From Antitrichia curtipendula (Eukaryota > Streptophyta > Bryopsida > Hypnales > Leucodontaceae), in the NCBI GenBank assembly GCA_951230915.1, contig OX579641.1, positions 22,422,254 through 22,486,253 of the forward strand: a stretch of 64,000 bases of DNA, in the 5' to 3' direction. Made by a program: the position numbers and the translations under genes. This document shows, in pieces, positions 1-13,375 of the stretch. Under the pieces are notes generated by a model. It worked only from the letters and a program-made list of their open reading frames with translations. It was not told the origin of the DNA and searched no databases. Numbering within the stretch: position 1 is the stretch's first letter; every line of letters begins with the position of its first letter.

Positions 1-310
1 CGAATGTTATTTTTCAAAAAAATTTAATAGGTTATGTTTCCCTTGAAGTCTAGTTGTTGTAGTAAGATTTTCATGTCAATCCAAAATGTTTTGAATGTTT
101 GGGAGCAATTCGAAGTTTAAAATCCCGACATTTTTGGATTACAATGAACTTTGGCGGCTTGTTTCTTCTTCATACAATGTCCGTTTTTAATTAAAAAATT
201 TGGGAAAGTTGCGCATACTAGTCTAGTTTGTGTGGTTAAAATTTCACATCAATCCAAGAAGTTATGAGTGACTGAGAAGCATTTTAATAGAAGGAGGTTC
301 AGCCTCAGAT
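1..310. repeat. Fragment of a dispersed repeat, related in inverse orientation to the nested element at 37653-38480
   Basis: The reverse complement of this stretch reads closely along about 38030-38230. Shared landmarks in the same order are a 'taacttcttggattgat' block, a block resembling 'gcaacttttccaa', and a block ending in 'acaagcc'. No coding potential is visible. It is cut by the window start, so its outer end is unknown. Confidence 0.6.
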
Positions 311-730
311 GTGTTTTTGCAATTTTTCTTACTATTTTTTGACATTTCAAAGTCATTTTGCAGAACTCACCAAATTCAGGTCTTTATTATGAGTAAAATC
401 ACACATGATGATGAACCATGTCACCTGTTCAATAGCCTAAAATCACACACATGGGTTTGCAGTTTCTCACCACATGAAGTAATTTCTATTTCTACATCCC
501 ATGTGCACTGTTTTGGACACTCCTACAGGGGCGGTTCTTAATGCCCGAACTGTTTTCGAGCCTTCTCCTATATCAATGTTTGAATGGAGCACATCTGTCT
601 GTGTTCATTTCTGTGTCTGTTCTTGGTCAGTTTCTTTCTTTGCTTGCAATGGGAGAAGTTATTTAATCTGCTTACAGTCAATTCCGGTGTGAGTTTGACT
701 ACTGGTAAGTTACCATTGAGTCCATAAGAT
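311..730. other. Intergenic DNA, no gene recognised
   Basis: Short open frames occur but have no recognisable domain, splice pattern or codon bias. It lies between a repeat fragment and a TTAA-bounded element. Confidence 0.5.
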
Positions 731-734
731 TTAA

Positions 735-1681
735 CCCCTAAAGGACCAAACACCGTTTTTTGACAACATAGCATTTGGGGGCAGCTCACCACAAATGGAA
801 TTTTTTTTTTTTTTTCTTTGAAATTTTCACACAAGATGTGCCCAAGGAGTATCTTTAGGGCCCAACAATTTTCATAACTTTTGACCACATGGTTAAAAAG
901 TTATGGTATGATATGTAATTTTCATTGTTCGGCGGGCAGCCCGGGCAGCAAAAAAAACTTCTTTAAAAATCATTTTCTAGAGAAATAAAAATTTGAAATT
1001 GGTTCTCTAGATTTATGTGCACAAGGAAAGCTTTGAATCATTCCACTTTGATTTATGAGATGAAAGTTATGAGGAATTTTAGTTGTGGGTAGTTTGTGGA
1101 TAGTTATGGAATCTCTACTCTAAAATAAACTTTGAAGTCCTTTATTTAACTCAATTTTCAATATTTTTGGAAAAAAATATAAACACAAGGTGTATATTGT
1201 TTATTACAACATTACAATCGTTTGGATTGGCATTTTTCAATTCCATAATTAAATCCTTAACAATTTAGTGTTTTGAATCATTTTCTACTTCTTTCTACTT
1301 ACTAATTTTTTCCTATATGTTGTACAATTCCAAATGATCTGAAATTTTTCAAGCATGTAGCTAACTTGCTTTGAAGAATGAATCCAAAGAGTTACCACCA
1401 TTTTGGACATTTTTTCATACAAATGTGACCATGTGAAGTGCAGCTGCCCGGTTTTTCGAGGGGACAAAAAAAGGGTTTTTATCACTTCAAATGCTAATAT
1501 CTTGCAATCTATACGGTGAAAATTTCTGAAATTTTTTCCACATCTTCTCAAACTATTTTACTACAAGATCCTACGGTTACATGTGTCCAAAAATGTTTTT
1601 TTTTCCAAAATTTGGTGCTTGTACTAGAAATGACAGTTTGGAAGCGTTTTTTGTGAAAACATAGTCAAAAACCTTTAGGGG
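735..1681. mobile_element. TTAA-flanked non-autonomous element, copy A
   Basis: The left end reads TTAA then CCCCTAAAGGACC, and the right end reads CCTTTAGGGG then TTAA (TTAA at 731-734 and 1682-1685). The ends are inverted repeats and TTAA is the presumed target duplication, as in piggyBac-type transposition. The 947-bp interior encodes no transposase. It shares internal blocks (for example 'gtgaagtgcagctgccc' and 'atatcttgcaatctat') with the elements at 13560-14474 and 33365-34224. Confidence 0.85.
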
Positions 1682-1685
1682 TTAA

Positions 1686-2034
1686 ACCCTTTTTAGGATG
1701 TTAGAGCAGCCCCACACCAACATGCTAAAGGTTTTGCACCATTGATCTTCTAATAATAATGAGGAATGCCCTCCATTGATTTGCTTCAATGTGTGGCTTC
1801 AGCGTGCTGCTGTGGGGCTGTTTAGTAGCCCTTAGTGGCCAGAATTGGTCTGTAGTTTATAATACAAAAAAAATCTACATAGTCTGTTGCCTGGGCGTTG
1901 GAAGCTTAAGGGCATTGGCACGCAGATGGGCCCATAAGGGATCCAAAATGCTGGTTTGGCGTGTGGTTTTGAAGATTAGGGCCTCATTGATCCACCTGTG
2001 CCACACAACAGACAAGTTAACAAGGGGCCCCAAG
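1686..2034. other. Intergenic DNA, no gene recognised
   Basis: An 89-codon open frame (1789-2058, +) crosses this stretch and runs into the adjacent inverted-repeat element. It has no recognisable domain and I do not call it a gene. Confidence 0.4.
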
Positions 2035-2349
2035 AGCAGTAAGGTAGGAGGCTCTTAAAGCAACCGTTTAAGAGTTGATTGCATTTTCAGGGAAGGTAAA
2101 CTCCTTGAAACAATTTTCAGTAAATTTTACTAGGAAGAAAAATGGAATTGGCATCTAATCCAAGTTGTTTCATATTTATTGGACCTTCGTGGAATTAGTT
2201 ACAAATTTTTGAAGCTGAAACGGAATGGTTTCTAAAAGCGACCCCCTCCTTACATGTAAAATGTTGGTACATTGAAGAAAGTAAAATGTACCTCTGTGTT
2301 AAAGGTCGCTTTTAGAGCTAGGTCACATTTAGAGCCTCCTACTTTATGC
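2035..2349. mobile_element. Inverted-repeat element (MITE-like)
   Basis: The left end near 2038-2060 (…GTAGGAGGCTCTTAAA) is matched in inverse orientation by the right end near 2328-2349 (TTTAGAGCCTCCTACTTTA). The roughly 300-bp interior is non-coding. The exact termini and the target duplication could not be fixed, so the superfamily is unknown. Confidence 0.55.
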
Positions 2350-3178
2350 AATGTGAAGTAGTTTATTTGCTTAAAATCAAATTATATAAATTTAACTTTT
2401 AATTCATTGATAACAATTAATCGAACAACCACTTCACATGATTTCAAAGGCATCTCAAACTTGAATCCAATTTCAATTGACTAGAGAAGCTCTTTATATA
2501 CATATGGGGTGGTAGGAGGTAGAACAACCTTAGGGAGTTCACTTAGAGTATCCATTAGAAACCACGTGTGAACAAAACTTTGGACCCCCTATATACTTTT
2601 TGAATTTTCAATAAAAATAAATAAATAAAATATGAAAAGATTTTCCTACTTTGAAAGTTTATGTTTTGAATTATTGATATTTTTATTTGTTAATAATAAT
2701 TAGTTACAAATTTTTGAAGTAAAAAGATACACTGTAGAACTGAAAAATAACTTTTACATCCCTATATTATTTAAGAAAAATTAGTCTAAAAGATGAAAAA
2801 TAAATTCCTAAAAATAAATCTCTATTGAAAGTTCATTTTGAGATGAATATTGATTCAATGGTCATCTAAATGTGTTCTCTATAAATATTTGAATTGAAAA
2901 ACATGCCATTTTAGTTCATTTTCAATCTCTTCTAGAAATCATTTCATATTTTATTTGAGTTGGAAATTTTGGCAATAGAAACCTATAGTCATTATTAAAC
3001 AATGCTCAAAATTTTAGGTTGAAATTATAGTTTAATAGAAACCACTTGTTTGCATGTGGTTTGTTGTAGTAGAACTAAGTGCACCCCCCCCCCCCCCCCC
3101 AAGTTTCTAATTTAATGTATTCATCACTTGATTGCATTATAATAATGAAAGGACTATGTATTTAAGGTTTTCTATTCA
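2350..3178. other. AT-rich intergenic DNA with a poly-C run
   Basis: No gene is seen. A homopolymer of about 17 C lies near 3085-3101. The rest is low-complexity AT-rich sequence. Confidence 0.5.
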
Positions 3179-3179
3179 A

Positions 3180-4133
3180 CCCCTAAAGGACCAAGTGTCC
3201 GTTCAACGTATGCAAGAAATCTCGGGTAGGTTCTTACAAAGTCATCTTTGGTTGAATGTTCATGAAATTTGGACACAATATGTACACATCTACCTCCTTG
3301 ATGAAAAACTAATTTTTTTCCAAATCGGGTGCCCGGATCAAAAGTTATGTTGCCCTGAACTTTTAGGGCAGCTTGGGCAATTTGAGAATCTTTGGGTAAT
3401 CTTTTGCAAAAAAGCTCATCAACTTTTGAAATTTGACATGTACAAAACTAATAAAATATGGCAAACAATTGTCAAAACAAAAACAAATTTAACTCTTCAA
3501 ATCAAATTCTAAGAAGTGGTAAACTTTATTACCTATATTGGGGCAGTTTCAAGAAAAAACACTGTCTTCTAACTTCAAGCCCTATTATCTTGCAATCTAT
3601 GAAGTCAAAACTCTTGAAATTTTTTCCACATACTCCAAATGTTCATCTCTAAATTTTCACCGTTCGGATTTCAAATAAATTTTTTCTTCATTGCACAAGA
3701 AATCATCAAAAAATGATTAGTGTAATGCCTACTCACTTGACCTCTTTGCATTGCAGGGTGATTTATTATAAGCTAGACATCTCCGTTTCTTCTAAAAATT
3801 TTCATGAGTGTAATCAACATCATATACTTATCAATGGTCAAAATTTTCATTTTTGTGTAGTGCAAAAATTTTACTCTAAGAGGGCCCAAAGTCTGCTGAC
3901 CCTGTTTCGCAGCAATGAAAAACTGTTATTTTTCTCACTTCAAATGTTATAATCTTTCAATCCGCGTGGGCAAATGGGCTGAAATTTTTTCCACACCCTT
4001 GTATAATATTTAACTTCAGTTTAATATGGTCAAAGCTTCAAAGAAAAGTTCTAATTTTCATTTTTGAATAACATACCAAAAGTCCAACTTTTTGACAATG
4101 TCACCTTGAAAACCCCCCTCGGTCCTTTAGGGG
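3180..4133. mobile_element. TTAA-type non-autonomous element, copy B (different interior)
   Basis: The left terminus is CCCCTAAAGGACC after TCAA, apparently a mutated TTAA. The right terminus is GGTCCTTTAGGGG followed by TTAA at 4134-4137. The ends match copy A, but much of the interior differs and resembles the nested element at 35862-36455 ('aaatttggacacaa', 'acctccttg'). This is a second subfamily using the same ends. Open frames inside are short and unrelated to any transposase. Confidence 0.8.
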
Positions 4134-4137
4134 TTAA

Positions 4138-5990
4138 ACAACTAGGCATGCACCTTATTAAAATTGTATTTAATTATGTCATATGATTTTAGGAGGAAGA
4201 TGTTATGAAATTGCAGTCTTTTAAATTGTGTAAAAATTTGTGATTTTTGAAAGTTCTCATAAATAAGAAAATTTAGTAATACATCTAATAAAGAGTTAAA
4301 ATTAAATATGGATATCACTCAAACATTGTTTTAGCTAATTATCATGTTTATGAACGATTTCTCTATAAATTGGTATTTCAAATTGTTTTTTTTGCCTCAA
4401 ATCCGGAATGGAGACAATTCCAGATTTGACAACAAAGGAATGAAAAGGAATATTAAAATTGTTCAATTTTTCTAGCTCAATAGTATTTTGGATGGAGTAT
4501 TACAACTTTTTCATAAATTTGTCATCAAATTCATATAAATAAAAAATGTGAAATTTCTAGCACACATTGAATGAGTCAAAAATGACAATGTTTTAGCGAG
4601 ACATTCCTTTTTGGAACCCGTATCGTGCCATTGCCAAGCAATTTGATCCCTACAAATGGAATCAAAACGCAACCTCTAACCAACTAAAGGCAAAGAATTC
4701 AACTCACAACTATACATAAACTACTACTAACAAATCTCTTATTGAGAATTTCCCGGGCTTGAACCACATGACATTGTTGGAATTGAATTGAATCAAAGAA
4801 CTTCAATGGGCATCACTGCACCAACGTTGCTTGAAGAATGATCTAAATTAATATCATTAGAGCAGTTTCAAAAAGGGCAAAAATTTGTCAATTTCACCGC
4901 TTGTTATCTACATGTGCCCCTTCACTATTGACTTCCATTCTTTCATGGAATTCATGCTTAGTGGTATTTAGTAGGAGCTATAGTAACTACACAATCCTTT
5001 GAAAATAAGAGTTACTCACGCACTAATCTAACCCATTTCAAGAAAATCCAAGATATATTTTGGGACAAAGATAGTATATTATTAGAAATAATGTTAGTTA
5101 ATGAATTTTTTAGCTAGAAAATTTTGGATTCTATATTATTTGTCATAGTTTTTTGTTGATTCATGGTCACAAGTTCATGTTGCAAATTAGAAAGGATCAT
5201 TATGAATACTACAAAATTTTAAGAATAGCATGTTTTTTTGTTTTAGTAAACCTAAAAGGCAAGTAACATTTTTTTCTTACTTATGTATTTGTTGATTTAT
5301 AAACCATTTATTGATCAATTTACATTTTTATTTGATTTTTATTTGATTTTATATATAATTTAAATTTTTACCATTGCAATATTTTCAAGTATTATTCTTG
5401 TGATTATACAAGTATGAAAAAATTAATTGCACCTTAGGGAATAGCTTCTACCTTGGATTATTTCATAACTTAAATGCACTATTACATAATTATAGTTTTT
5501 TTGAACCATCAAACAAAACATAAATTCTCAAATTGTTATAATTTAATGAAAAATATTCACAATGTCACGTACTTATCAGTGACCTTCAAATTGAACTATA
5601 TTTTTTTTAATTTCATCTTTTAAAATGAAAATTATAAAACATAACTTGAATTCTTCTTTTCAAAGTCAATAAAAAAAAAGATTAAGTGCTTTACTTCAAT
5701 CTAAATAGGTAGAGCTATCAATTAAAATCTACAAATGTGAACATCAAAGGAAACTTTTGACAAAAAAGGTATGCAAAGATTTTTATAAGCTTGGTCATGT
5801 ATGTCACTTCTAAAAATCAAGTTCAACATTTGTTTTAGTTAGTCCCATAGTTAACCCTTAATCCCTAAATATTCTTTGCATTTGAGTCCAAAAAACAAAA
5901 AAAATTGTCACTTTTGGATCAAAATTTGGAGATGGGAAAATCTGCAAGAAATGACAATTGTAACCAAATTCACCTTCATATTGAACGCAT
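4138..5990. other. AT-rich intergenic DNA, no gene recognised
   Basis: The sequence is low-complexity and AT-rich, without long open frames, splice-like exon structure or clear inverted repeats. Confidence 0.5.
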
Positions 5991-6828
5991 GGGTAGTTGC
6001 AAGAAACATTTCACGGTTCTTGGCCAGAAAAGCATTTTTGGGACATAGAACTGGCAATACTATCAATACTACAAGTACTGCGCCGACGCCTTGCAATAGC
6101 AATCTCCACTGTTGGTTTTGAATTTTTCTTGGGCTGTGATTTTGACAGGTGGCGGGTACAATAGTAAGCTCATTAAAGCGGGTGGCGTATGAGAATGAAG
6201 TCCTGTTGCGGAGCACTTACGAGTAATCAATAGTACTACGGACTATTGTAGGGTACTACCAAAGGCATTGTCGTCCGAAAATGCCAAAAAATAGCAAAAA
6301 AAGGGTATGTGTCCCTTTTCATTTTTAGAAAGTGGGAAAAAAATTCAAAAAATTCCCTCCAAAAAAGCCATTTTTATTGACAATGAAAGCCTCTCATTGC
6401 ACCAAAAATTTCCTTAGAACATTGTTTTCCCTCTCTAGGACTTCTATGCAAAGGATGGTCACATTGAGCCCCTATGATTCTATGAGCAACTCTAGTATTC
6501 TTTTTTTCACAAAATCTCCTCGTCAATCTTTGTGAGGACCCTAAACCTCCCTCATGTTCAATTTGTGGCTTCCAATTTGCATTTTTGGGTCGAAATAGGA
6601 CTAAAACCCCTCAAAATGCCCAAGGTAGACACCCAATCGGGGGTAGATTAAAAATAGTAAAATAATTTTCTTAAACTAAAAAGATTATAGAATGTTTGAA
6701 ACTTTTGTAACTACCTTCACTCCAAATTTCATGCCAACCGGACAAAGTATGCAAAAGTTATGAGCCAAAAAGTACTTGTCCAAGGGCAAGGGGACAAAGA
6801 ATAGGACAAGTGTTTCTTGCAACTACCC
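5991..6828. mobile_element. MITE with GGGTAGTTGCAAGAAACA termini, copy 1
   Basis: The left end GGGTAGTTGCAAGAAACA is mirrored by the right end TGTTTCTTGCAACTACCC. Flanks are GCAT and ACAT, an imperfect 4-bp duplication. The 838-bp interior has no transposase. The right half ('acttgtccaagg', 'aataggacaagtgtttcttgcaa') is closely repeated at the right end of the element at 50057-50768, so the two form one family. Confidence 0.8.
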
Positions 6829-9800
6829 ACATGCAAAATGTTTCAGTTTGAAATTCTTATCATTTGTATAATCTATTTGAGTAAAGAATAAAGGATTTTA
6901 TTTTCGCTAAGCAGTTGGTGTATATCAAATTCAAAATTCAAAAAATATAAAGCACGTGGAATTTAGTTTGTACATTTTAGTGTGATATAGATGCTTAGGT
7001 TGAAGATTACTACACCACTTTATAAAAGACTTATATACCTTATATTTCCAGGATTCTTTTGTGACAAGCAAAACATTGAGAAATATTCATAAATTCACTA
7101 GTAAAAAATTTAAAATGGTAGATCTTGTTCCAAAATCCATATCACAGATTATTTTTATCAAAGTGATGTAAACTAGGAGGAAAAAAAATTATTAATAATT
7201 CATGGCCTAAAAGCTAGTTTTTCTTATCATTGCCCTCAAGGATCAATTGAAGTGCCATAGCCTCAGGTGCAATTTTTTTGCCAAATGGCACCTCTTCACT
7301 AGTCTTTCAATAGTTACAAAATAAATGGGGTCAAAGCACTCATTAATTCAAAGAGAGTGCATCCCAACTTGCTTGCATGGGCAAATTACATTTCTGTATT
7401 TACAACAAAAGTATGATTGTAAAAAATCAATTCACGTGCATAAGAAGTCAAAAGTCAAATTGTAGCACTTGACTAAAAACTCTAAATTCACAATTTGGTT
7501 CTAATTCCTTAAAGATTATGCATTCAAATTTTGAACAAAAGATGAATGCAAACACATTTCAAACACACAAGGATGCGTTTTTTCTTCCATTGATATTTTT
7601 TAAGACTTGATTTGCAAATATTCTATAATTCAAAGGGTATTAATAGTTTTTACCTCAAAATACTTGAATAAAAAAATGAAAGTAAAATCTTCAAAAATCA
7701 CCATGATTAGAAGTTACATTTTGAACTTTAACAAAATATTGTAAAATCACAAATGTTCAGTGATTCAATCTACTATCAATTCTAAAAGTAATTTTCAACT
7801 TTTGGCTTTAAAATTTAGGGGAAAAAATTGGTTTAGGTACTAGTTGATCTTATCATATGGCTATAATTTGTTGATCATACTTTGCATCTATTATTTGAGA
7901 GTCATTAGTAAATTATTCTTCTAAGTTGCATTTTGTAATACATCTTCACAATTTTAGAAAATTGGACTATCCCTAGTTCTTAGAGGGTTAATAATTTTTA
8001 GAAGTTAATGATTATTAAGGATTAAAGAACTATTGTTCTTTAAAAGGACAATTTGAAATTTTAGATAGAGTCATTTTTTAATGAATCTTTTGAAATATTT
8101 GGACACAAGATGTAGAAATGCACCTCCTTTACCAAAATAACATTTACTTTCAATTAGGTTAACTTTGGCCATCATGTGCTTAAACCCTCAGTCTACTTCT
8201 AAATTTTGGCTAGTATTAAATAACACAATATAGTAAGAATTGGAAAAAATACTATGAGTAATGAAATAAATTTACTACAAGAGGAGTCAAAGTCTACTGA
8301 TTATGTAGGACAAGGTCAAAACATTCAACTTCAAACACTATTACTTTACAAATTACAATCTACAAGGACAGTTTTTTTTTTAAATCACACATTCCCGTAG
8401 TCTAGTTTATTTTTTATAATTGAATTTTTTAAAATTAAAACTAAAACAATTCCTTTTATTTTATCAATACAATACAAAATGGCAATTTTTCCAGGGACAT
8501 AATCCATTCATTTACACATTGATGCAATCTTTCAAAAATTGAAGATTTCGTATTTCATAGTAAATCTAGTTTATGTCCAAAATCTTTTACATTTAGAGGT
8601 TAAGATATCTTTTAAAAAATTTCTTAGGTATGATTTTTAACTTTAAGTTATGAACAATATAATTGTGTGCCTCAACTCTTAATTCAAGTGTAAAAAACAC
8701 GTACATATGAAGATTTCTATGGACAAACTTCTCAAAATGAAGTTCAAAGCTATTATGAAGAGTCGCATTTTGTTAGAATTTTTTTTAGAAGCATAATTCA
8801 TGCATAATTAGCTTATTTTGACCTTGTAACAATACAATGGCCTAAAAGTGTCCTATAGATGACAAAGAATCCATTGGATAAAATAAAGATAGAAGTGCAT
8901 ATGCTATCCTTAGAATTTTGTGCAAAAAGGAAAGATCTTCCACACTAGTTTGACCTCCAATGAGTGCTCTTCATTTTTTTTAAATTAAATGATTCATATA
9001 GTATTAAAAAGGATGATTTCTAAAGTGACCAACTCAACGTTCTAGGGTTCACCCTATAAAGACGGGCTAATCACCTTGGAAATCACCTTTTTGGATACCA
9101 TACAAATCATTTGCTTAGAAAAAAACAAGAACATTCATCTAAGTTCAAACTAGTGTGCAAGACCTCCTTTTTTCACAAAAACTTTCAAGAATGAACATCT
9201 AAAATTCAGTCCTACATAGAAAGATTCTTTGTCATCCATCTCGAGCGTCCTTCTTAACCTTCTAGGGGTTAAGAGGTGCCAACTTTACAATGTCATGTTC
9301 ATCACTTCTTTCCACAAACACCTTCTCAACTTTTCAGCAATCCATTAGTCATGTCAACAGATTTGACCACAATCTGAAAAAAATTCAAAAAAATTCACAA
9401 TTCATATCGGTTTTGAGTCCATGGATTTAAGGTATTAGTATCACCTATTTCAAACAATGTTAAGCGTTTTAGTATATGTCTGATTGAGCGATGGTGGGGG
9501 GATAATTTTCTCTAGTTAGGGAATAGAAATAATTATGAAGATTTGCACTATTCTCCAAATAACACATAATTATGACAACTGCATTACTTTCCAAATTTTT
9601 TTTATGAAGATTGCATTATTTTTTTCTTCAAGTTTGGAATTAGTAAAAATTAAAGGAAGTATAGATTATAGTTCAGTCAATTCTTGATGTATAGCTAGGC
9701 AAACCCATTTCCAAGAAGTGAAAAACTAAAATGTATTATTAAAAGTTGTCAATGTTTTGTTTGTCACATGAAAGGTGTCAATGTCAATGTTATTCATCAC

Positions 9801-10425
9801 ACAATAATGAAGTTGCTAAACCACATCCAATTTCCTTCATTCACAAAAATAGATCACCCTCTCTTGTGCAAATGGGGCCATTGTCTAAAATAGGTGATAT
9901 ACCTTACCACGGCCGGCAAGGGTGCTATGTTAGTGTCATTGCAAAATTAGAAGATATTATAAGTTTTTCAAAGAACTAATATAATATTGTGGAACTACAA
10001 TACTTGAGAGGTTATCTAGATCTATCAAGCACTATTTTTTATTTTGTGGAAATTTGTGCAATATTAATAGTGACTATTTTAGTTTTTGCCAAATTATATA
10101 TTATATATTATATATCTTGTAGATTAATGTCACATGCACTAAAAGGATTAATTAAAATATGTTAACTTCACTTAATTCAAACAAATAGTACCTTAAATGA
10201 ACATTGTGACAATCTTTTACTATGGGTACATTATTGAATTTGTAAATGTCTAATATCAAAACTAATATCAAAATTTGTGCCAATATTAGTCATTTATCCA
10301 AAAAAATTTGAACCCTTTTACTCCTTTTACATATAGTAATTAAATAAGACATCATGTGGTTAGTAGCACTAGAATCTTCTTGTAATTGTTGACAAGAATG
10401 AAAATAAAAATTAGATAGTCAAATA
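6829..10425. other. AT-rich intergenic DNA with repeat remnants
   Basis: No gene can be supported. About 9040-9270 resembles the short TTAA element at 31944-32268 ('gacgggctaatcaccttggaaatcac') and ends near a CTAGGGG-TTAA. About 8870-8990 matches parts of the same family. The open frame at 9746-9979 (+) could be an exon of the unrecognised gene further right, but no splice chain links it convincingly. Confidence 0.45.
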
Positions 10426-10607
10426 CTCCTTCTATGCCCAAATGATCTTTTGGCCAACTGGACAAAATCTTTAACTTTAGGCTAAAAATAAAGATATCAT
10501 AACCATTTTCTAAGTATTTCAAGGAAGTTGTTATCCATTCACTAAATCTTCAAGAACAAAATTGATCATTTTTTAGCAACTGAAAGATCATTTGGGGACA
10601 GAGGGAG
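10426..10607. mobile_element. Stowaway-like MITE
   Basis: The 182-bp element is flanked by TA on both sides (10424-10425 and 10608-10609). The right end read inward is CTCCCTCTGTCCCCAAATGA. The left end is CTCCTTCTATGCCCAAATGA. This is the CTCCCTCYGTCCC-type terminus of plant Stowaway elements, which are non-autonomous members of the Tc1/mariner superfamily. It has no coding capacity. Confidence 0.85.
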
Positions 10608-12340
10608 TAATAGAAATTGCGTCCAATTCTTAAAATGTCCTAATTAGATAAAGTTATCTTATTAGATGAGATGAACACATTGGATTTGTTGGGCTTATTT
10701 AACTTCACTTTAATTGTTGTGTAGACAATTGCAGAAAACAAATACAACAATGCTAGGCCCAAATAATTCTAGCACTAATGAAATTGTTTTGGTTGAGAAC
10801 TCAAATGAGAATTCTATAACAAATTTGAATCCTATTTCAGCTTTATCGCCGTCCTTCCAGGAAGCTGAAGAAGAGGTCGGTATCACACCGATTCTCTAAT
10901 GTAACATTTTCATATTAATATTGACTTAAAATATGTCCTTTACATAACCCTCAAAGGTTTGAGAAGCCCAATTTGGATTGCAACATGGATTTTTTTTGTG
11001 TATTTGATATATATAAGGTATAAATTGACGTATACAACAATTGCAAAAGTTGTAGTGAGTTGGATGCAATGACACATAGCACCTTTAATTTAGATTCGTG
11101 ATTATTGGCTTATTGCACCTCATACATGTCTGAAGAAGTTACAAAAATGCTACATATTCAATGTGTATGGTGTTATATTTGAATATGATTAGATTTAGAT
11201 AATAAAGTGACCTTCAAATAAATGATGTTAGACAGTTGTTGAATTTTCAATCCAAGGGGGGGGGGGGGGCATATTATATTACATATTTCATATTCTAAAT
11301 GTAAGGACCATTTATATAGTGCCCATTAGACCTGTAAGGATTCAGTGAACTTGTATGATTGGACCACCTTCTCATATTAAGTTTTGAACATGTGATATAT
11401 TTAATAATTTTTAGTGTAGTTGCAATCCTTTATCTATAGATCCTCAAAAAGAAATACCTACTTGACCTTCTCTAATTGTAGAAACAAATCGGCCTTCAAT
11501 GTAATTGACATCAATTTATAACTTGAAATGAAACATACAAAATTCTAAGAGTATAAAGGGAATATCTAAAATTTAACTAACTATGGACAAATTTATAGTC
11601 CAAAATAATAGAATTAATATTGCATTAGCCAAAAAATGATGAAAATATGAAATATATAGTACAAATGTAGACTTTTGATTTAAAAAATTAATCAAAATCA
11701 TCATTTCGGGTCAAAAAAATTCTTAAAATAAAAGAATTGACATTGTTGTTTGTCAATTAATACATTTTCAATAATTCAAACCTCCATAATTCTATCAAAA
11801 GTCCAAAATTAGTTAAATATGGTTTGAATGTGCAATCAAAAAGTGTGTAATGAAAATTAAAGAGTGTTGAGAACATTACAACCAATGTTGGTTGAAGTTG
11901 AATCAATAAAAATGATAAGTGGACACAAACAAAAAAATTATACATAAAGATTTTTTTTTAGGTTTCCAACCCAAAATGATCTCTTTTGAACAAAAAGAGC
12001 CTTATGGCAGTTTAATTGTTAAATGACATAATCTGCAAGAGAACCACTCATGTTCGTTTAGGAAATTTGCATCATTCCATTGGAAAGATTTGACACATGG
12101 CTAAAAGTGGATTGAAAAATGATGTGGCCTTCAAGGCACTTGCTATATCAAAAAGTAAACCATATAGTCTAATTTTAATCAAACTTTATCCAATATTTTA
12201 CTAGTGATTGGTCAATTTACTATTTATAGGAATCATCTACTATGTGTATCATTGAGAAACTTTGCAACTTGAAGTTGGGCTCTTCAAATTAAAAAATTGG
12301 AAAATTTGAGTGTGTGAATGGATGTGTGATTGAACACATG
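10608..12340. other. AT-rich intergenic DNA, possible exon fragment, poly-G run
   Basis: A + strand open frame at 10714-10899 follows a 'caattgcag' acceptor-like site. It encodes a polar stretch with an acidic run (EAEEEV) and may be an exon of the coiled-coil gene to the right, but this is unproven. A run of about 14 G lies near 11256-11269. Nothing else is recognised. Confidence 0.35.
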
Positions 12341-12482
12341 GGTCTCATATTTAGTTCCCGGTGTCAAATTTCCCGGAGAATTTTACTTTTCTCGATGTTT
12401 TCTATGTGTTCATAGTGTACGACATACCAAGAAAAGTGGGATTCACCATAATTTTGACACTGGGAACTGAATATGAGCCCCC
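12341..12482. mobile_element. Small foldback MITE inside a TTAA-element relic
   Basis: The left arm from 12341 (GGTCTCATATTTAGTTCCCG, then GTGTCAAA) pairs with the right arm ending near 12482 (TTTGACACTGGGAACTGAAT, then ATGAGCCC). CATG lies on both sides and may be the target duplication. The surrounding sequence up to the TTAA at 12743 belongs to the family of the element at 31944-32268, so this is probably a nested insertion. Confidence 0.65.
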
Positions 12483-12742
12483 ATGTGGAATCCCATAATG
12501 GTAAGGTGCTGATGCTCTTAGTCTTCAAACATCGAGGCGGATGTTTTACGGCCGATGAATGACAAGAGAATCTCTTGTATAGGACATAATTGCAACTATT
12601 CATCCTCCAAATTTTGTGGAAAAAGAGGAGATCATCTACAGTAGTTTGATTTCCAATGAGTGTTTTAGCATTATTTTAATCCAACAATTCAAACGGTGTC
12701 AAAACACATGATTTCCACAGTTATGAGCCCGTCGTTTAAGGG
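12483..12742. mobile_element. TTAA-type short element, partial copy (inverse orientation)
   Basis: The right end reads GTCGTTTAAGGGTTAA, the inverse of TTAACCCTTAAACGACG at 31940. Reading inward on the - strand, 'ggaaatcat', 'gaattgttgg' and 'attcatcggc' recur in the same order as in the element at 31944-32268. The other end was not located because the foldback element at 12341-12482 interrupts it. Confidence 0.65.
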
Positions 12743-13375
12743 TTAAGCTAGACATACCCATTGTCATACTTGTTGGTCATTCATTTGCACATATTTGGAC
12801 TTATCGGATTCACAATTCTTTTTAGCAAAAGAACAGCAAATCAAGGATTGACTGATGGCGATGCCGTAAGTTCACTTCGTGCAATTAGGAGAGTGCCTGA
12901 TTTTCTTTGGGCGTCTTAAATACTGCAGGCGAGCAAGTTGTCAAAAGTGATCCGTAGAATGCACGCTGCAGACAAGGGCTTCAGGGAAGAAAGCGAGTTT
13001 TTGCTGCTCCAGAATGAAGTTGCATGGCTTCACACACTTTTCCAGGACAACAAATCGACGATCCCACAGTGCAAATTAGACCATTTCCAAGCTGGGGTAA
13101 CTCACAGACTCAATAATTAAAGTCAATTGATTTTTGTACAAGCCAAACTGGTTATCACATGCGATCTTCAATTTTATTTTAATTTAGATCAAAGTTGACA
13201 CCCTCAAATTAACACCAATTTTGTTAAATTGGTGATATTCCATTACTTTGGCTTAGTTGCGGACACCATGGTTTGAATCCAAAATCTGTTCTTGTCCCTA
13301 GTTTGTGGTTTGAACTTAGAGCTACCGTTGTGAAGATAGATGTCACAATTTTTGGCTGTGCGAATTGATTGCACA

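Noticed and set aside
3132..3512. 126-codon frame in copy B as a transposase fragment
   Set aside because: It starts outside the element and shows no catalytic or DNA-binding motif.
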